Shown here in pieces: positions 7,591 through 19,737 of a DNA stretch of 64,000 nucleotides. The first letter of the stretch is position 1; each line of letters starts with the position of its first letter. The position numbers and the translations under genes are program-made. The stretch comes from Pelagerythrobacter marensis (GTDB taxonomy: Bacteria; Pseudomonadota; Alphaproteobacteria; Sphingomonadales; Sphingomonadaceae). Under the pieces are notes generated by a model. That model saw only the letters and a program-made list of their open reading frames with translations, was not told the origin of the DNA and did no database searches. The DNA lies in the NCBI RefSeq assembly GCF_036700095.1, contig NZ_CP144918.1:373001-437000 (forward strand). The letters run 5' to 3'.

Positions 7591-8472
7591 TCAGGCCAGT
7601 GTATCGCCGTACAGCTTCAGCAGGTTCGCCCAGGCGCGTTCGGCTTCGGTCCGGGCGTAGGCGGGCGAATCGGGGACGGTCCAGCCGTGGTCGCCGGCGT
7701 AGACTTCGACCTCGGCCGGGCGGACCGCGGCCTTTGCCGCTTCGCGCAGGGTGTTCTTGTGTCCGGGCGCCTCGGCATCGTCGTCCTGCGCGATGGCGAT
7801 CAGGAAGCTGGCCTGCGTGTCGCCGAACAGGTTGTGCGGGCTTGCCGCATCGCTCTCGCGCACCAGGCCGCCGCCGTGGAAGCTCGCCGCCGCCCGCACT
7901 CTGGAAGGCACCGCCGCCGCCGTCCACACCGTGAACGGCCCGCCCATGCAATATCCCTGCGTGCCGACCCCGCGCGCGCTGTCGACAGCCTCCTGCCCGT
8001 CGAGCCAGGCGATCGCGGCCCGCGCATCGCGCATGATCGCCGCGGCATCCAGTTTCGCGCGCCACGGGGCGACCTGGCGGAAGCCGTCGTTCCCCGCGAA
8101 ATCGGCGAAATCCTCGAACTGTTGCCCGGCCACGTCGCGGTAATAGGGATTGGCGACGAAGACCGCGTAGCCGTGGCTCGCCAGCCGGCGGGCCATATTG
8201 CGCTTCGCCTCGCGCAGCCCCGCGATATCGGGCCAGAACAGAACCGCGGGCGCCGGGCCGGAAACCGGGTGGACGAAGAACCCGTCCATCGTGCCGTCGC
8301 GCGTCGCGAAGCCGAGGCTCTTTTCCGTCACCGCGGGCAGAGTCGCTTCCCCGCCCCCGCCCGGCACCGCCGGGGTGCAGGCCGCCATCGCGGCCATGCC
8401 CCCGAGCGCCCCGAACTGCCGCCGGTTCAGCCCCTCGCGCGCCCAGCGGGCCAGCTTGTCCTCGTCGCACAT
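7591..8472 (-). CDS. dienelactone hydrolase family protein, exported
   Basis: The product is 293 residues with an alpha/beta-hydrolase fold. The nucleophile is Cys175 in the motif GYCMGG, which is typical of dienelactone hydrolases; the Asp lies in AIAQDDD and the His in GDHGWTVP. The N-terminus has a twin-arginine motif (LNRRQFGALGG, about residues 15-25) followed by a hydrophobic stretch and a Cys at 32, suggesting Tat export and possibly lipid attachment. GGAGG six bases before the ATG at 8472 fixes the start. Family members cleave dienelactones or other small esters; the real substrate here cannot be told. It is divergent from the aldehyde dehydrogenase next door. Confidence 0.8.
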   Translation of the reverse strand: MCDEDKLARWAREGLNRRQFGALGGMAAMAACTPAVPGGGGEATLPAVTEKSLGFATRDGTMDGFFVHPVSGPAPAVLFWPDIAGLREAKRNMARRLASHGYAVFVANPYYRDVAGQQFEDFADFAGNDGFRQVAPWRAKLDAAAIMRDARAAIAWLDGQEAVDSARGVGTQGYCMGGPFTVWTAAAVPSRVRAAASFHGGGLVRESDAASPHNLFGDTQASFLIAIAQDDDAEAPGHKNTLREAAKAAVRPAEVEVYAGDHGWTVPDSPAYARTEAERAWANLLKLYGDTLA

Positions 8473-8604
8473 CGTCCGCCTCCGTCTCGCCGTCGCCGGC
8501 ATCGTGTCGGCTTGCCGGCGCCGATGCAAGCGGAACGCGATTGGCATGGGCGGCAGGCGTGGTAGGTTGCGGCGAAAGACCGATTCTGACCGGGAGAGAG
8601 AGCG

Positions 8605-10119
8605 ATGAACGAACAGACGACGATCAGCCGCGAGCAGCTCGAATATTCGCAGGCCGCCAAGGACTTCCTGGCGCGCAAGCCGCAGCTCTTCGTCGGCGGC
8701 GAATGGGTCGACAGCACGCACGGCAAGACGCTGGCGGTCGAGGACCCGTCGTGCGGGCGCGAAGTGGCGCGAATCGTCGATGCCTCGACCGAGGACGTCG
8801 ACCGCGCGGTCGCCGCGGCGCGCGCCGCCTTCGACGACGGGCGCTGGTCCAACCTGCCGCCGATGAAGCGCGAAGGGGCGATCCACCGGCTCGCCGACCT
8901 GATCGAGCGCGACGGCGAACTGCTGGCCGAGCTGGAGGCGATCGACAACGGCAAGCCCCGGACGATGGCCCACGCGGTCGACGTCAACGGCGCGATTTCG
9001 ATGCTGCATTATCACGCCGGCTGGGCGAGCAAGCTGGGCGGCGAGATGATCGAGCCGGCGAATGCGCCGCGCGGGGCGTTCCACAGCTATACCCGGCGCG
9101 AGCCGGTCGGCGTCGCGGCGCAGATCGTGCCGTGGAACTTCCCCCTGCTGATGGCGGTGCAGAAGATCGCCCCCGCGCTCGCCGCCGGCTGCACCCTGGT
9201 GCTCAAGCCGGCCGAGCAGACCAGCCTGACCGCGCTCAAGCTGGCCGACCTGATTGCCGAAGCGGGTTTCCCGGCGGGCACGGTCAACATCGTCACCGGC
9301 CTCGGCGAAACCGCGGGCGACCGGCTGGTGCGCCATCCCGATGTCGACAAGGTCGCCTTCACCGGATCGACCGAAGTGGGCAAGATCATCAACCGCACCG
9401 CGACCGACAGCCTCAAGCGCGTGACGCTGGAACTGGGCGGCAAGAGCCCGGTGATCGTGCTGCCCGATATGGACCCGGCGGTCGTCGCGGGCGGCGCGGC
9501 CAATGCGATCTTCTTCAATTCGGGGCAGGTCTGCGTCGCGGGCAGCCGGCTCTATGCCCACAAGGACGTGTTCGACCGCCTGATCGAAGGGATTGCCGAA
9601 ACCGCCCCCGCCTGGGCCCCGCGCCCCAGCCTCGACCCGCAGGCGCGCATGGGCCCGCTGGTCAGCCACGAACAGTTCGAGCGGGTGATGGGCTATATCG
9701 AAGCGGGCAAGAAAGACGGGGCGAGCGTCGCCATGGGCGGCGATGCGGCGCCGTCCAACGGCGGATATTATGTGAACCCGACCGTGATGGTCGACGTCAA
9801 CCCTTCGATGAGCGTGGTGCAGGAAGAGATCTTCGGCCCGGTCGTCGTCGCCCAGCGGTTCGACGATCTGGACGAAGTGGCGAAGCAGGCGAACGACACG
9901 CTCTACGGCCTCGGCGCCGGGGTCTGGACGCGCGACGTGGGCGCGTTCCACACGCTCGCGGCGAAGATCAAGTCGGGCACCGTCTGGGGCAATTGCCACT
10001 CGATGCTCGACAGCGCGCTGCCCTTCGGCGGCTACAAGCAGTCGGGGATCGGGCGCGAACTCGGCAGCGAGGGGGTGAAGGCCTATACCGAGCTGAAGAC
10101 CGTCATCCTCCAGCTCTAG
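8605..10119 (+). CDS. NAD(P)-dependent aldehyde dehydrogenase
   Basis: The product is 504 residues, the usual length. Landmarks are VPWNFP (catalytic Asn), the coenzyme loop FTGSTEVGK, the general base Glu276 in LELGGKSP and the nucleophile Cys310 in NSGQVC. The C-terminal PFGGYKQSGIGRELG is typical of the class 1/2 (betaine/aldehyde) group. It oxidises an aldehyde to the acid with NAD(P)+. GGGAGAG precedes the ATG. It stands alone and is divergent from the hydrolase gene, so no pathway can be named. Confidence 0.9.
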   Translation: MNEQTTISREQLEYSQAAKDFLARKPQLFVGGEWVDSTHGKTLAVEDPSCGREVARIVDASTEDVDRAVAAARAAFDDGRWSNLPPMKREGAIHRLADLIERDGELLAELEAIDNGKPRTMAHAVDVNGAISMLHYHAGWASKLGGEMIEPANAPRGAFHSYTRREPVGVAAQIVPWNFPLLMAVQKIAPALAAGCTLVLKPAEQTSLTALKLADLIAEAGFPAGTVNIVTGLGETAGDRLVRHPDVDKVAFTGSTEVGKIINRTATDSLKRVTLELGGKSPVIVLPDMDPAVVAGGAANAIFFNSGQVCVAGSRLYAHKDVFDRLIEGIAETAPAWAPRPSLDPQARMGPLVSHEQFERVMGYIEAGKKDGASVAMGGDAAPSNGGYYVNPTVMVDVNPSMSVVQEEIFGPVVVAQRFDDLDEVAKQANDTLYGLGAGVWTRDVGAFHTLAAKIKSGTVWGNCHSMLDSALPFGGYKQSGIGRELGSEGVKAYTELKTVILQL

Positions 10120-10131
10120 GGCCGGAGGCGG

Positions 10132-10677
10132 TCAGGCGGTCAGGCCGTCGGGCCGTTCGACGCTCTCCATCACGGGCGCATCGGCGAGCGGGGTATCGCT
10201 GCGCGGGATCACCGCCAGGGTGCCGTCGGTCTCCAGGATGACCCAGTTCGCGCCGGCGGGGTCGACGATCCCCTCCTGGCGCAGCGCGGATTCGACTTCG
10301 GATCGCGTCACCCGCGTTCGCTTCAGCGCGTCGTCGATAAACGTGCCCTTGTGCAGCAGCAGGGTCGGCTCCGCCTTGACCGCTTTGGTGAAGGTGGAAG
10401 ACCTGACCGACACGAACGTCACTGCATATTGGCACACACCCAGCGCGACGATGGCGGCGGTCGCCTCCGCGTAGGAGACATCGCGCAGCAGGATGCCGCT
10501 GGCCGCCAGGCTCCCCACCACGACGGTGATGATCCAGTCGAAGTTGTTCATCTGGCTGGTCGTGCGTTTGCCCGACAGGCGCGTGAGGACAACGATCGTG
10601 ACGTAGAACGCCAGCGACAATATCGCCACTTCGGCCAGTCGCGAGTGATGGGCCAATAGGCTCGGATCGAATTCCAT
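10132..10677 (-). CDS. YetF-type membrane protein (DUF421)
   Basis: The product is 181 residues: two or three membrane segments in the first half (from about residue 15 to 85) and a cytoplasmic C-terminal domain. RLSGKRTTSQMNNFDWI is characteristic of the DUF421/YetF family, and LLLHKGTFIDDALKR marks the soluble part. Function of the family is not known beyond spore- and envelope-related reports in Bacillus. AGGAGG lies eight bases before the ATG at 10677, which rules out the longer frame. It is convergent with the aldehyde dehydrogenase, separated by 12 bases. Confidence 0.8.
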   Translation of the reverse strand: MEFDPSLLAHHSRLAEVAILSLAFYVTIVVLTRLSGKRTTSQMNNFDWIITVVVGSLAASGILLRDVSYAEATAAIVALGVCQYAVTFVSVRSSTFTKAVKAEPTLLLHKGTFIDDALKRTRVTRSEVESALRQEGIVDPAGANWVILETDGTLAVIPRSDTPLADAPVMESVERPDGLTA

Positions 10678-10749
10678 CGGGGGTCCTCCTGCCTGATACC
10701 TGCCTGACAAAAGACACGAGCGCGCGATCCGTTTCCGCGGCGCCGGCTT

Positions 10750-11604
10750 TCAGTTCCTGAACACGACCGTGCGCGCGCCGTTCAGCACGACACGCTCTTC
10801 CAGGTGCAGCCGCACCGCCTCTGCCAGGACGCGGCTTTCGATCTCGCGCCCCTTGCGGACCAGGTCCTCCGGGCTGTCGGCATGGCTGATCGGCTCCACG
10901 TCCTGGTGGATGATCGGCCCTTCGTCGAGGTCGGCGGTGACATAGTGCGCGGTCGCGCCGATCATCTTCACCCCCCGCGCGTGCGCCTGGTGATAGGGCC
11001 TGGCCCCCTTGAAACCGGGCAGGAAGGAATGGTGGATATTGATGCAGCGGCCGGCGAAATGCGCCGCCTGCTCGTCCGACAGGATCTGCATATAGCGCGC
11101 GAGCACGACCAGCTCGGCATCCCCCTCTTCCGCGATTGCGCGCACCTGCGCTTCCTGCCGCGCCTTCGTCGCCGCGGTCACCGGCAGGTGATGGAACGGG
11201 ATATCGCCGATATGGGTATGGCTGATCGCCTCGCGCGGGTGGTTGGACACGATCGCCACCGGGTCGATCGGCAGTTCCCCTATGCGCCAGCGATAGAGCA
11301 GGTCGGCCAGGCAATGGTCGAACTTGCTGACCAGGATCAGCACCCGCCGCGGCCGGTCGCGCCGCACCAGTTTCCAGCGCATTTCGCTGCGCCCGGCAAA
11401 CGGCGCGAAGGCGGCGCGCAGCGCGGCGGCGTCGGACCGCCCGGGATCGAAGGCGATGCGCATGAAGAAGGCATCGCTCGCGCGGTCGTTGAACTGCTGC
11501 GCCTCGAGGATATTGGCCCCGCGTTCGTAAAGCAGCCCGGTGACCTGCGCGGTGATCCCCGGGCGGTCGGCGCAGCTCAGGGTCAGGATCAGCGGCTCGC
11601 CCAT
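10750..11604 (-). CDS. purU: formyltetrahydrofolate deformylase
   Basis: The product is 284 residues. An N-terminal ACT domain ([20 protein letters not shown]) is followed by a formyltransferase-like catalytic domain containing [20 protein letters not shown] and the acidic residue in [10 protein letters not shown]. PurU hydrolyses 10-formyl-THF to formate and THF, which supplies formate for PurT; a purT gene lies about 6 kb away in this window. It starts one base after the stop of the nitronate monooxygenase gene, so the two are cotranscribed. Confidence 0.92.
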   Translation of the reverse strand: MGEPLILTLSCADRPGITAQVTGLLYERGANILEAQQFNDRASDAFFMRIAFDPGRSDAAALRAAFAPFAGRSEMRWKLVRRDRPRRVLILVSKFDHCLADLLYRWRIGELPIDPVAIVSNHPREAISHTHIGDIPFHHLPVTAATKARQEAQVRAIAEEGDAELVVLARYMQILSDEQAAHFAGRCINIHHSFLPGFKGARPYHQAHARGVKMIGATAHYVTADLDEGPIIHQDVEPISHADSPEDLVRKGREIESRVLAEAVRLHLEERVVLNGARTVVFRN

Positions 11605-11605
11605 C

Positions 11606-12622
11606 TCAGCGCCGTCCCAGCGCCTCTTCGCATTCGGCCATCAGCGTGGCGACGATCTGCGCGACCGGCTCCTCCTCGCGCACCATGCCGACCGACTGGC
11701 CGGCCATCAGGCTGCCGCCTTCCACGTCGCCGTCGATCACCGCGCGGCGCAGCGCCCCGGCCCAGTAATGCTCGATCTGCAATTGCGCCTCGCCCATCTC
11801 CACCTCGCCCCGGTCGAGCCTGCCGGCGACTTCGATCTGCTTGGCAGTGAAGGTTTCGGTGCCCTTGTTGCGCAGCGCGCGCACTGGGATCACCGGCAGG
11901 CGCGGATCGACCTGGACGCTGGCGATCGCATCGCGCGCGCTGGCGCGGAAGAACGCCTTCTTGAAATCGGGATGCGCGATCGATTCGGTGGCGCAGGCGA
12001 ACCGGGTGCCGAGCTGGACCCCGGCGGCGCCCATCTCCAGATATCCGGCGATCGCCTGCCCCTTGCCGATCCCGCCGGCAACGAAGATCAGATGGTCTTC
12101 GGCCAGCGCGGGCAGGATCTCCTGCGCCAGCACGCTGGTGGAGACGGGGCCGATATGGCCGCCCGCCTCCATCCCCTCGATCACCAGGGCATCGGCGCCG
12201 GAGCGCAGCAGCTTCTTCGCCAGCGCCAGCGTCGGCGCGAAGCAGATCACCCGCGCCGGGCTGTCGCCGCCCTTGATCGCCTCGACGCTGCCCTTGGGCG
12301 GAATGCCGCCGGCGAGCACGACATGGCCGACCGCGTGGCGCGAGCAGACCTCTATCAGGTCGAAGAGCTGCGGGTGCATGGTGATCAGGTTCACGCCGAA
12401 CGGCCTGTCCGTCATCGCTTTCGTCGCGGCGATTTCCGCATCGAGCAGCTCGGGCGTCATCGCGCCGCAGGCGATCACGCCGAACCCGCCGGCATTGCTG
12501 ATCGCGGACACCAGGTTGCGTTCGGACACCCAGCTCATCGCCCCGCACAGGATGGCGCTCTCGCAGCCGAGGAAATCGGTGCCGCGCTGCATCAGGCGGC
12601 TCGTCTTGGGATAGTCGGTCAT
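11606..12622 (-). CDS. nitronate monooxygenase family protein (FMN-binding)
   Basis: The product is 338 residues with a TIM-barrel fold of the 2-nitropropane dioxygenase type: [33 protein letters not shown] and the phosphate-binding [19 protein letters not shown]. Such enzymes oxidise alkyl nitronates with FMN and oxygen; relatives include enoyl-reductase FabK, so a role in fatty-acid metabolism cannot be excluded. The ATG at 12622 ([12 protein letters not shown]) is chosen because the upstream codons are non-conserved and Arg/Pro-rich. It is the first gene of a unit with purU. Confidence 0.85.
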   Translation of the reverse strand: MTDYPKTSRLMQRGTDFLGCESAILCGAMSWVSERNLVSAISNAGGFGVIACGAMTPELLDAEIAATKAMTDRPFGVNLITMHPQLFDLIEVCSRHAVGHVVLAGGIPPKGSVEAIKGGDSPARVICFAPTLALAKKLLRSGADALVIEGMEAGGHIGPVSTSVLAQEILPALAEDHLIFVAGGIGKGQAIAGYLEMGAAGVQLGTRFACATESIAHPDFKKAFFRASARDAIASVQVDPRLPVIPVRALRNKGTETFTAKQIEVAGRLDRGEVEMGEAQLQIEHYWAGALRRAVIDGDVEGGSLMAGQSVGMVREEEPVAQIVATLMAECEEALGRR

Positions 12623-12797
12623 CGCCGGGCGCTTAGGGCGCGGGCGGCGGAGCGGCAAGGGCCCTGAACGCACCGGCGGGAACCGCCGCGCGGCTCGTCC
12701 CTTGTTTCGACAGGGAGCCAGCGCGTGATACTCAATCGGATTCATCGATAAGCCTGACAGGACTTAATTGCTTTGATCGATTGCCATGCAGGCGTAG

Positions 12798-15080
<2,283 letters not shown>

Positions 15081-15087
15081 CCCCGTT

Positions 15088-15122
15088 GCGCCGCCGCCGG
15101 GGGCCTTTCCCGGCGGCGGCGC
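15088..15122 (+). terminator. katG terminator hairpin
   Basis: A perfect 14-base stem (GCGCCGCCGCCGGG pairing with its complement) with a seven-base loop GGCCTTT, starting eight bases after the katG stop. There is no U-run, so termination efficiency is uncertain. Confidence 0.5.
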
Positions 15123-15206
15123 CCCGCGCGGGCGGGCAAAATCGCTGGACTTTCGGACGGCGGAAGAGAACAGATCGCCCAGCACGAATCTGGGAGATAA
15201 TGTCTC

Positions 15207-17258
15207 ATGACCACCCGTACCGCCCTGCTCGCCGCCGCTTCCCTGGCGGCCATACCCCTGCTTGCCGCACCGGCCGCCGCCGACGAAGGCATGTGGACCT
15301 TCGACGGCTTTCCCGCCGAAAAGGTCCGCAAGGCCTATGGCTGGGCGCCGGATCAGGCCTGGCTGGACCGGGTGCGCAATTCGTCGGTGCGCCTGACGGG
15401 CGGCTGTTCGGCCAGCTTCGTCTCGCCCGAGGGGCTGATCCTCACCAACCATCACTGCATCGCCAGCTGCCTCTACGACAATTCGACCGACGCGAAGGAC
15501 TATCTGGCCGACGGCTTCACCGCCCGCCGGCGCGAGGACGAGCTGACTTGCCCCGGCCAGCAGGCCGAAGTGGTCACCGCGATTGCCGATGTGACCGGCG
15601 ATGTCATGGGCGCGATCGGCGACCTTTCGGGCGAGGCGCTGACCAAGGCGCGCGACGCGAAGATCGCCGAGATCGAATCGGCCGGCTGCCCCGATACCGA
15701 AACCACCCGCTGCCAGGTCGTCACCCTGTTCGGCGGCGGGCAGTACAAGCTCTATACCTATCGCAAGTATTCGGACGTGCGCCTCGCCTGGGCGCCCGAA
15801 GCGCGCGCGGCGACCTTCGGCGGCGACCCGGACAACTTCAATTTCCCGCGCTATTCGCTCGATGCCTCGTTCCTGCGCGCTTATGAGGACGGGCGGCCGG
15901 TTTCGACCCCGGCCCATCTGCAATGGAACCCGCGCGCGCCCGAGGAAGGCGAGATCACTTTCGTCGTCGGCAACCCCGGTTCGACCAGCCGCCTGTTCAC
16001 GCAGAGCCAGCTCGCCTTCGAACGCGAAGTGCGCCTGCCGCTGACGCTGGCGACGCTGAGCGAGCTGCGCGGCCGGCTGATCCGGGCGATGGACGAAAGC
16101 CCCGAACATGCCCGCGAGGGGCAGGATCTGCTGTTCGGCGTGGAAAACAGCCTGAAAGTCTATATCGGCCGGACCAAAGCGCTCAACGACCCCGCCTTCA
16201 CCGCCAGGCTCGCCGCCGCCGAAGCCGACCTGAAGGCGAAGAGCGCGGGCAATGGCGAGATCGGCGATCCCTGGAGCGCGGTGGAAGAGGCGGTCGATGC
16301 CTATCGCGCGCTCTACCTGCCGCTGCGCTTCACCCAGCCTTCGGGCGACCTCTACGGCTATGCCCAGACGCTGGTTTTCGCGGCGCAGGAACGCGCCAAG
16401 CCGAATGCCGAGCGGCTGCCCGGCTATACCGACAGCGCGCTGCCGCTGACCGAAAAGCGGCTGCTCGACGAGCGGCCCGTCTACCCGTGGGTCGACGAAC
16501 TGACGATGGAATGGAGCCTGTCGAAAGCGCGCGAATATCTGGGCGTCGACGATCCCGATTCGCAGCTCCTCCTCGGCAAGGAAAGCCCCGAACAGCGCGC
16601 CGAGCGGCTGGTGAACGGCACCAAGCTGGCCGACCCCGCGGTGCGCAAGGCGCTGTGGGACGGCGGGCTCGAAGCGATCGAGGCGTCGGACGATCCGATG
16701 ATCCGCTACGCCCTCGCTCTCGCCCCGCGCCAGCGCGAACTGAAGGCGCTGGCCGATGCGCAATATTCGGGGCCGCTTGCGGCGGCCGGCGCGAAACTGG
16801 CCGATGCGCGCTTCGCCGCCTATGGCGACGCGCTCTATCCCGATGCCACGTTCACCCTGCGCATATCCTATGGCCAGGTGAAAGGCTGGACCGAACGCGG
16901 CAAAGACGTGCCGATCCGCACGACGCTGGGCGGCACGTTCGAACGCGCGACCGGCAACCCGCCGTTCGACCTGCCCCCGGCCTTCGCCGCGAACGAGGCG
17001 CGGATCGACAAGGACACGACGTACGATTTCGTGACCACCAACGACATTATCGGGGGCAACTCGGGCTCGCCGGTGATCGACCGCGCCGGCACGGTGATCG
17101 GCACCGCTTTCGACGGCAACATCCATTCGCTGGGCGGCAACTACGGTTACGACGGCACGCTGAACCGCACGGTCGCCGTCTCGACCGCCGCGGTGCAGGA
17201 AGCGCTCGAAACGATCTACCCCGCCCCCGCGCTGGTCGCCGAACTGGCGGGCGAATGA
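15207..17258 (+). CDS. S46 family serine peptidase (dipeptidyl-peptidase type)
   Basis: The product is 683 residues with a Sec signal peptide (about residues 1-25, cleavage after APAAA). The S46 triad can be placed: His in TNHHC (residues 80-84), Asp in the DPDNFNFPRYSLDASF region, and Ser619 in GGNSGSPV. Family members (DPP7, DPP11) are periplasmic enzymes removing dipeptides from peptide N-termini, so a role in peptide feeding is likely. Specificity (hydrophobic versus acidic) is not assignable by eye. An ATG nine bases upstream is in another frame. The gene is monocistronic. Confidence 0.88.
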   Translation: MTTRTALLAAASLAAIPLLAAPAAADEGMWTFDGFPAEKVRKAYGWAPDQAWLDRVRNSSVRLTGGCSASFVSPEGLILTNHHCIASCLYDNSTDAKDYLADGFTARRREDELTCPGQQAEVVTAIADVTGDVMGAIGDLSGEALTKARDAKIAEIESAGCPDTETTRCQVVTLFGGGQYKLYTYRKYSDVRLAWAPEARAATFGGDPDNFNFPRYSLDASFLRAYEDGRPVSTPAHLQWNPRAPEEGEITFVVGNPGSTSRLFTQSQLAFEREVRLPLTLATLSELRGRLIRAMDESPEHAREGQDLLFGVENSLKVYIGRTKALNDPAFTARLAAAEADLKAKSAGNGEIGDPWSAVEEAVDAYRALYLPLRFTQPSGDLYGYAQTLVFAAQERAKPNAERLPGYTDSALPLTEKRLLDERPVYPWVDELTMEWSLSKAREYLGVDDPDSQLLLGKESPEQRAERLVNGTKLADPAVRKALWDGGLEAIEASDDPMIRYALALAPRQRELKALADAQYSGPLAAAGAKLADARFAAYGDALYPDATFTLRISYGQVKGWTERGKDVPIRTTLGGTFERATGNPPFDLPPAFAANEARIDKDTTYDFVTTNDIIGGNSGSPVIDRAGTVIGTAFDGNIHSLGGNYGYDGTLNRTVAVSTAAVQEALETIYPAPALVAELAGE

Positions 17259-17264
17259 CGCGCG

Positions 17265-17291
17265 GCGGGCGGGGACCGGCGCCCCGCCCGC
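17265..17291. terminator. bidirectional terminator hairpin
   Basis: A perfect ten-base stem GCGGGCGGGG/CCCCGCCCGC with a seven-base loop fills the 34-base gap between the convergent S46 peptidase and purT genes. It has no long U-run on either side. Confidence 0.5.
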
Positions 17292-17292
17292 T

Positions 17293-18459
17293 TCACCCGT
17301 ATTCGATCCGCACTTTGCCGGCCGCTTCGGCGGCGATGCGGCGGGCGGCGTCGGTGTCGCCCGCGCTTGCCAGCGCCACGCCCATGCGGCGCCAGGGCCG
17401 GCTGGTCGGCTTGCCGAAAAGGCGCACGTCCACCGTCCCGCCGCCCACGGCGAGCGCGTCCGCCAGCCCGGCATAGCGCAAGGCCGCGCTGTCGCGATCG
17501 GCCAGGATCACCGCGCTTGCCGAAGGGCGCGCGCGGATCGGCGCCGGGATCGGCAGGCCCATGATCGCGCGGGCGTGGAGATCGAATTCGCTGAGGTTCT
17601 GGCTCACCAGAGTGACCATCCCGGTATCGTGCGGGCGCGGGCTCAGCTCGGAAAAGATCGCGTCATCCCCGCGGACGAAGAATTCGACCCCGAACAGGCC
17701 GTAGCCGCCCAGGTCGTCCACGACTTTGCGCGCCATGTCCTGCGCGGCGGCGATCGCAGCCTCCGACATCGCCGCCGGCTGCCAGCTTTCCCGATAGTCG
17801 CCGCGTTGCTGCCGATGGCCGATCGGCGGGCAGAACAGCACCCCCTCCTTCGTCCGCACGGTCAGCAGCGTGATCTCGTAATCGAAATCGACGAACTGCT
17901 CCACGATCACCCGCCGGCGATCGCCCCGCATATTGGCCACGGCATAAGTCCACGCGGCCTCCAGCCCGCCGGCCTCGTCGACTTTGCTCTGGCCTTTGCC
18001 CGACGACGACATGACCGGCTTGATCACGCAGGGGAAGCCGGTGTGCTGCGCCCCCGCGCGCACCTCTTCCAGCGTTTCGGCATAGCGATAGCGCGATGTC
18101 GCCAGCCCCAGCTCTTCGGCCGCGAGGTCGCGAATGCGGTCGCGGTTCATGGTCAGCTGCGTCGCGCGGGCCGAGGGGACGACGTTGACCCCTTCGCCTT
18201 CCAGTTCGACCAGCATCTCGGTGCGGATCGCCTCGATCTCGGGCACGACATAGTCGGGCCGGTGCTTCTCCACCGCCGCGCGCAAGGCCGCGCCGTCCAG
18301 CATCGGGAACACTTCGCGGGCATCGGCCACCTGCATCGCCGGGGCATTGTCGTAAGCGTCGCAGGCCACGACCCATGCGCCCAGGCGCTTGGCCGAAATA
18401 ACGAACTCGCGGCCGAGTTCGCCCGCGCCGAGGATGAGAATTTTCGCTGTGAAAGCCAT
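17293..18459 (-). CDS. purT: formate-dependent phosphoribosylglycinamide formyltransferase
   Basis: The product is 389 residues, the usual length. It has the ATP-grasp layout: ILGAGELGREFVISAKRLG at the start, CVIKPVMSSSGKGQS as the nucleotide loop, VEFFVRGDDAIFSELSPRPH in the catalytic part. PurT makes formyl-GAR from GAR, formate and ATP in purine synthesis. PurU in this window can supply formate. The ATG at 18459 (MAFTAKILILG) is favoured over an upstream TTG at 18495. Confidence 0.93.
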   Translation of the reverse strand: MAFTAKILILGAGELGREFVISAKRLGAWVVACDAYDNAPAMQVADAREVFPMLDGAALRAAVEKHRPDYVVPEIEAIRTEMLVELEGEGVNVVPSARATQLTMNRDRIRDLAAEELGLATSRYRYAETLEEVRAGAQHTGFPCVIKPVMSSSGKGQSKVDEAGGLEAAWTYAVANMRGDRRRVIVEQFVDFDYEITLLTVRTKEGVLFCPPIGHRQQRGDYRESWQPAAMSEAAIAAAQDMARKVVDDLGGYGLFGVEFFVRGDDAIFSELSPRPHDTGMVTLVSQNLSEFDLHARAIMGLPIPAPIRARPSASAVILADRDSAALRYAGLADALAVGGGTVDVRLFGKPTSRPWRRMGVALASAGDTDAARRIAAEAAGKVRIEYG

Positions 18460-18511
18460 GGCCGCGGCTTTGCCGGAAAGCGGCGCCGCGGCCAAGGCTG
18501 TCTTCGCTACG

Positions 18512-19669
18512 CTACTCCCCCTGCGCGGCCGCCCAGGCGGCGTGCTGCCGCGCGGTGAGCGCGACGAGGTCGCCCATCGCCACCGGCATGTCGATCAGGT
18601 GCAGCCCCCAGTCGTCGAGCCGCGTCTCGCCCACGAAAACGTCGCCCGTGATATCGTCGACGCGCGGATCGGCGGGATCGCCGTTGACCGTCACCGCGAG
18701 ATATTGCGCGCCGTCGGCATCGACGCATTCGGTCGAGATCAGCCCGGGCACCGCCGTGAACCCGGTCGTGGGCAGAGGCCGGCCCGCGACCCACTCGGTC
18801 ATCGGCTTGCTCGACGTTCCGACGCCGCCGGTCGAAAAGATGGCGCGCGCGCTTTCCCCATGTCCCATCAGCGCCGCCGGATCGACGCACAGCACCGCGT
18901 TCCCCGCGCCCCGGGCGCGGCCGAATCGGCTGCCGGCCGGGGGCGGCGCATCGGCGCGGAACGTCACGTAACTGACGAGACAGCCGTACTGGTCCGCCCG
19001 GGTGCATGGCGGCATCCAGGCAATCTCGCCGCGTGCCGGGTCATCGGTCGCGCGTTCGACATTGGTGCCGATCAGCAGCGCGGAAATCACCCTGCCCCGC
19101 TCGCTTTCGGGCATCGCCTCCAGCAGCTGCTTCAGCATTCCGCTGCCCTGGCTGTGCCCGATGAGGACGACGCCGCGGCCGCCGTTGTCCTGCGCGAGAT
19201 AGGATCGCCAGGCGGCCGCGACATCGCCGAACGCTACCGCCGCGGCCGCCACCGGCCGGCGCGCTTCGCCCCGCTCCACCATCTCGCGCAGCGCAGTCAG
19301 GGTAATCTGCCGATAGAGCGGCGCGAACACGCGGCAATGCTGGCGGAATCGCGCGGCTTGGGCATGCGCGACGCGCCGCTCCTCAGGGCCGGCGACCATA
19401 TCGCTGTTGGCGCCCTGGTCGAGCGACACCGTGGGATAGACGTAAAAGCAATCGAATGCGCGGTCTGTATCGGGGACCAGCGGTTCGACGCGGGTCGTCC
19501 CATCGCTTTCGATCACGGAAACCGACTGATCGGTGGCACATGCGTCGATCCGGTCGGGCCGGCAAAGCCAGCTTTCGTCTTCCGTATAATCGGGCGCTCC
19601 GGCCGGCGCCTGCGCCGATACGGGGGCGAGCCCGGCCATTGCCAGGGCCAACGTCAACCATACTTTCAT
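18512..19669 (-). CDS. DUF3089 alpha/beta-hydrolase, exported
   Basis: The product is 385 residues with a Sec signal peptide (MKVWLTLALAMAGLAPVSAQ). The nucleophile elbow GHSQGSGML sits in the middle, as in the DUF3089 lipase-like family. FDCFYVYPTVSLD is a typical family segment. AGGAGGAGA lies six bases before the ATG at 19669 and settles the start. The enzyme is probably an esterase of the periplasm or outside; no substrate can be named. Its neighbours are unrelated, with 52 bases to purT. Confidence 0.8.
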   Translation of the reverse strand: MKVWLTLALAMAGLAPVSAQAPAGAPDYTEDESWLCRPDRIDACATDQSVSVIESDGTTRVEPLVPDTDRAFDCFYVYPTVSLDQGANSDMVAGPEERRVAHAQAARFRQHCRVFAPLYRQITLTALREMVERGEARRPVAAAAVAFGDVAAAWRSYLAQDNGGRGVVLIGHSQGSGMLKQLLEAMPESERGRVISALLIGTNVERATDDPARGEIAWMPPCTRADQYGCLVSYVTFRADAPPPAGSRFGRARGAGNAVLCVDPAALMGHGESARAIFSTGGVGTSSKPMTEWVAGRPLPTTGFTAVPGLISTECVDADGAQYLAVTVNGDPADPRVDDITGDVFVGETRLDDWGLHLIDMPVAMGDLVALTARQHAAWAAAQGE

Positions 19670-19737
19670 CGAATCTCTCCTCCTACCCGATTCGAGAATG
19701 CGGTATGTTCCGGAAGAGGTAAAGAGGGTCGTCGCCG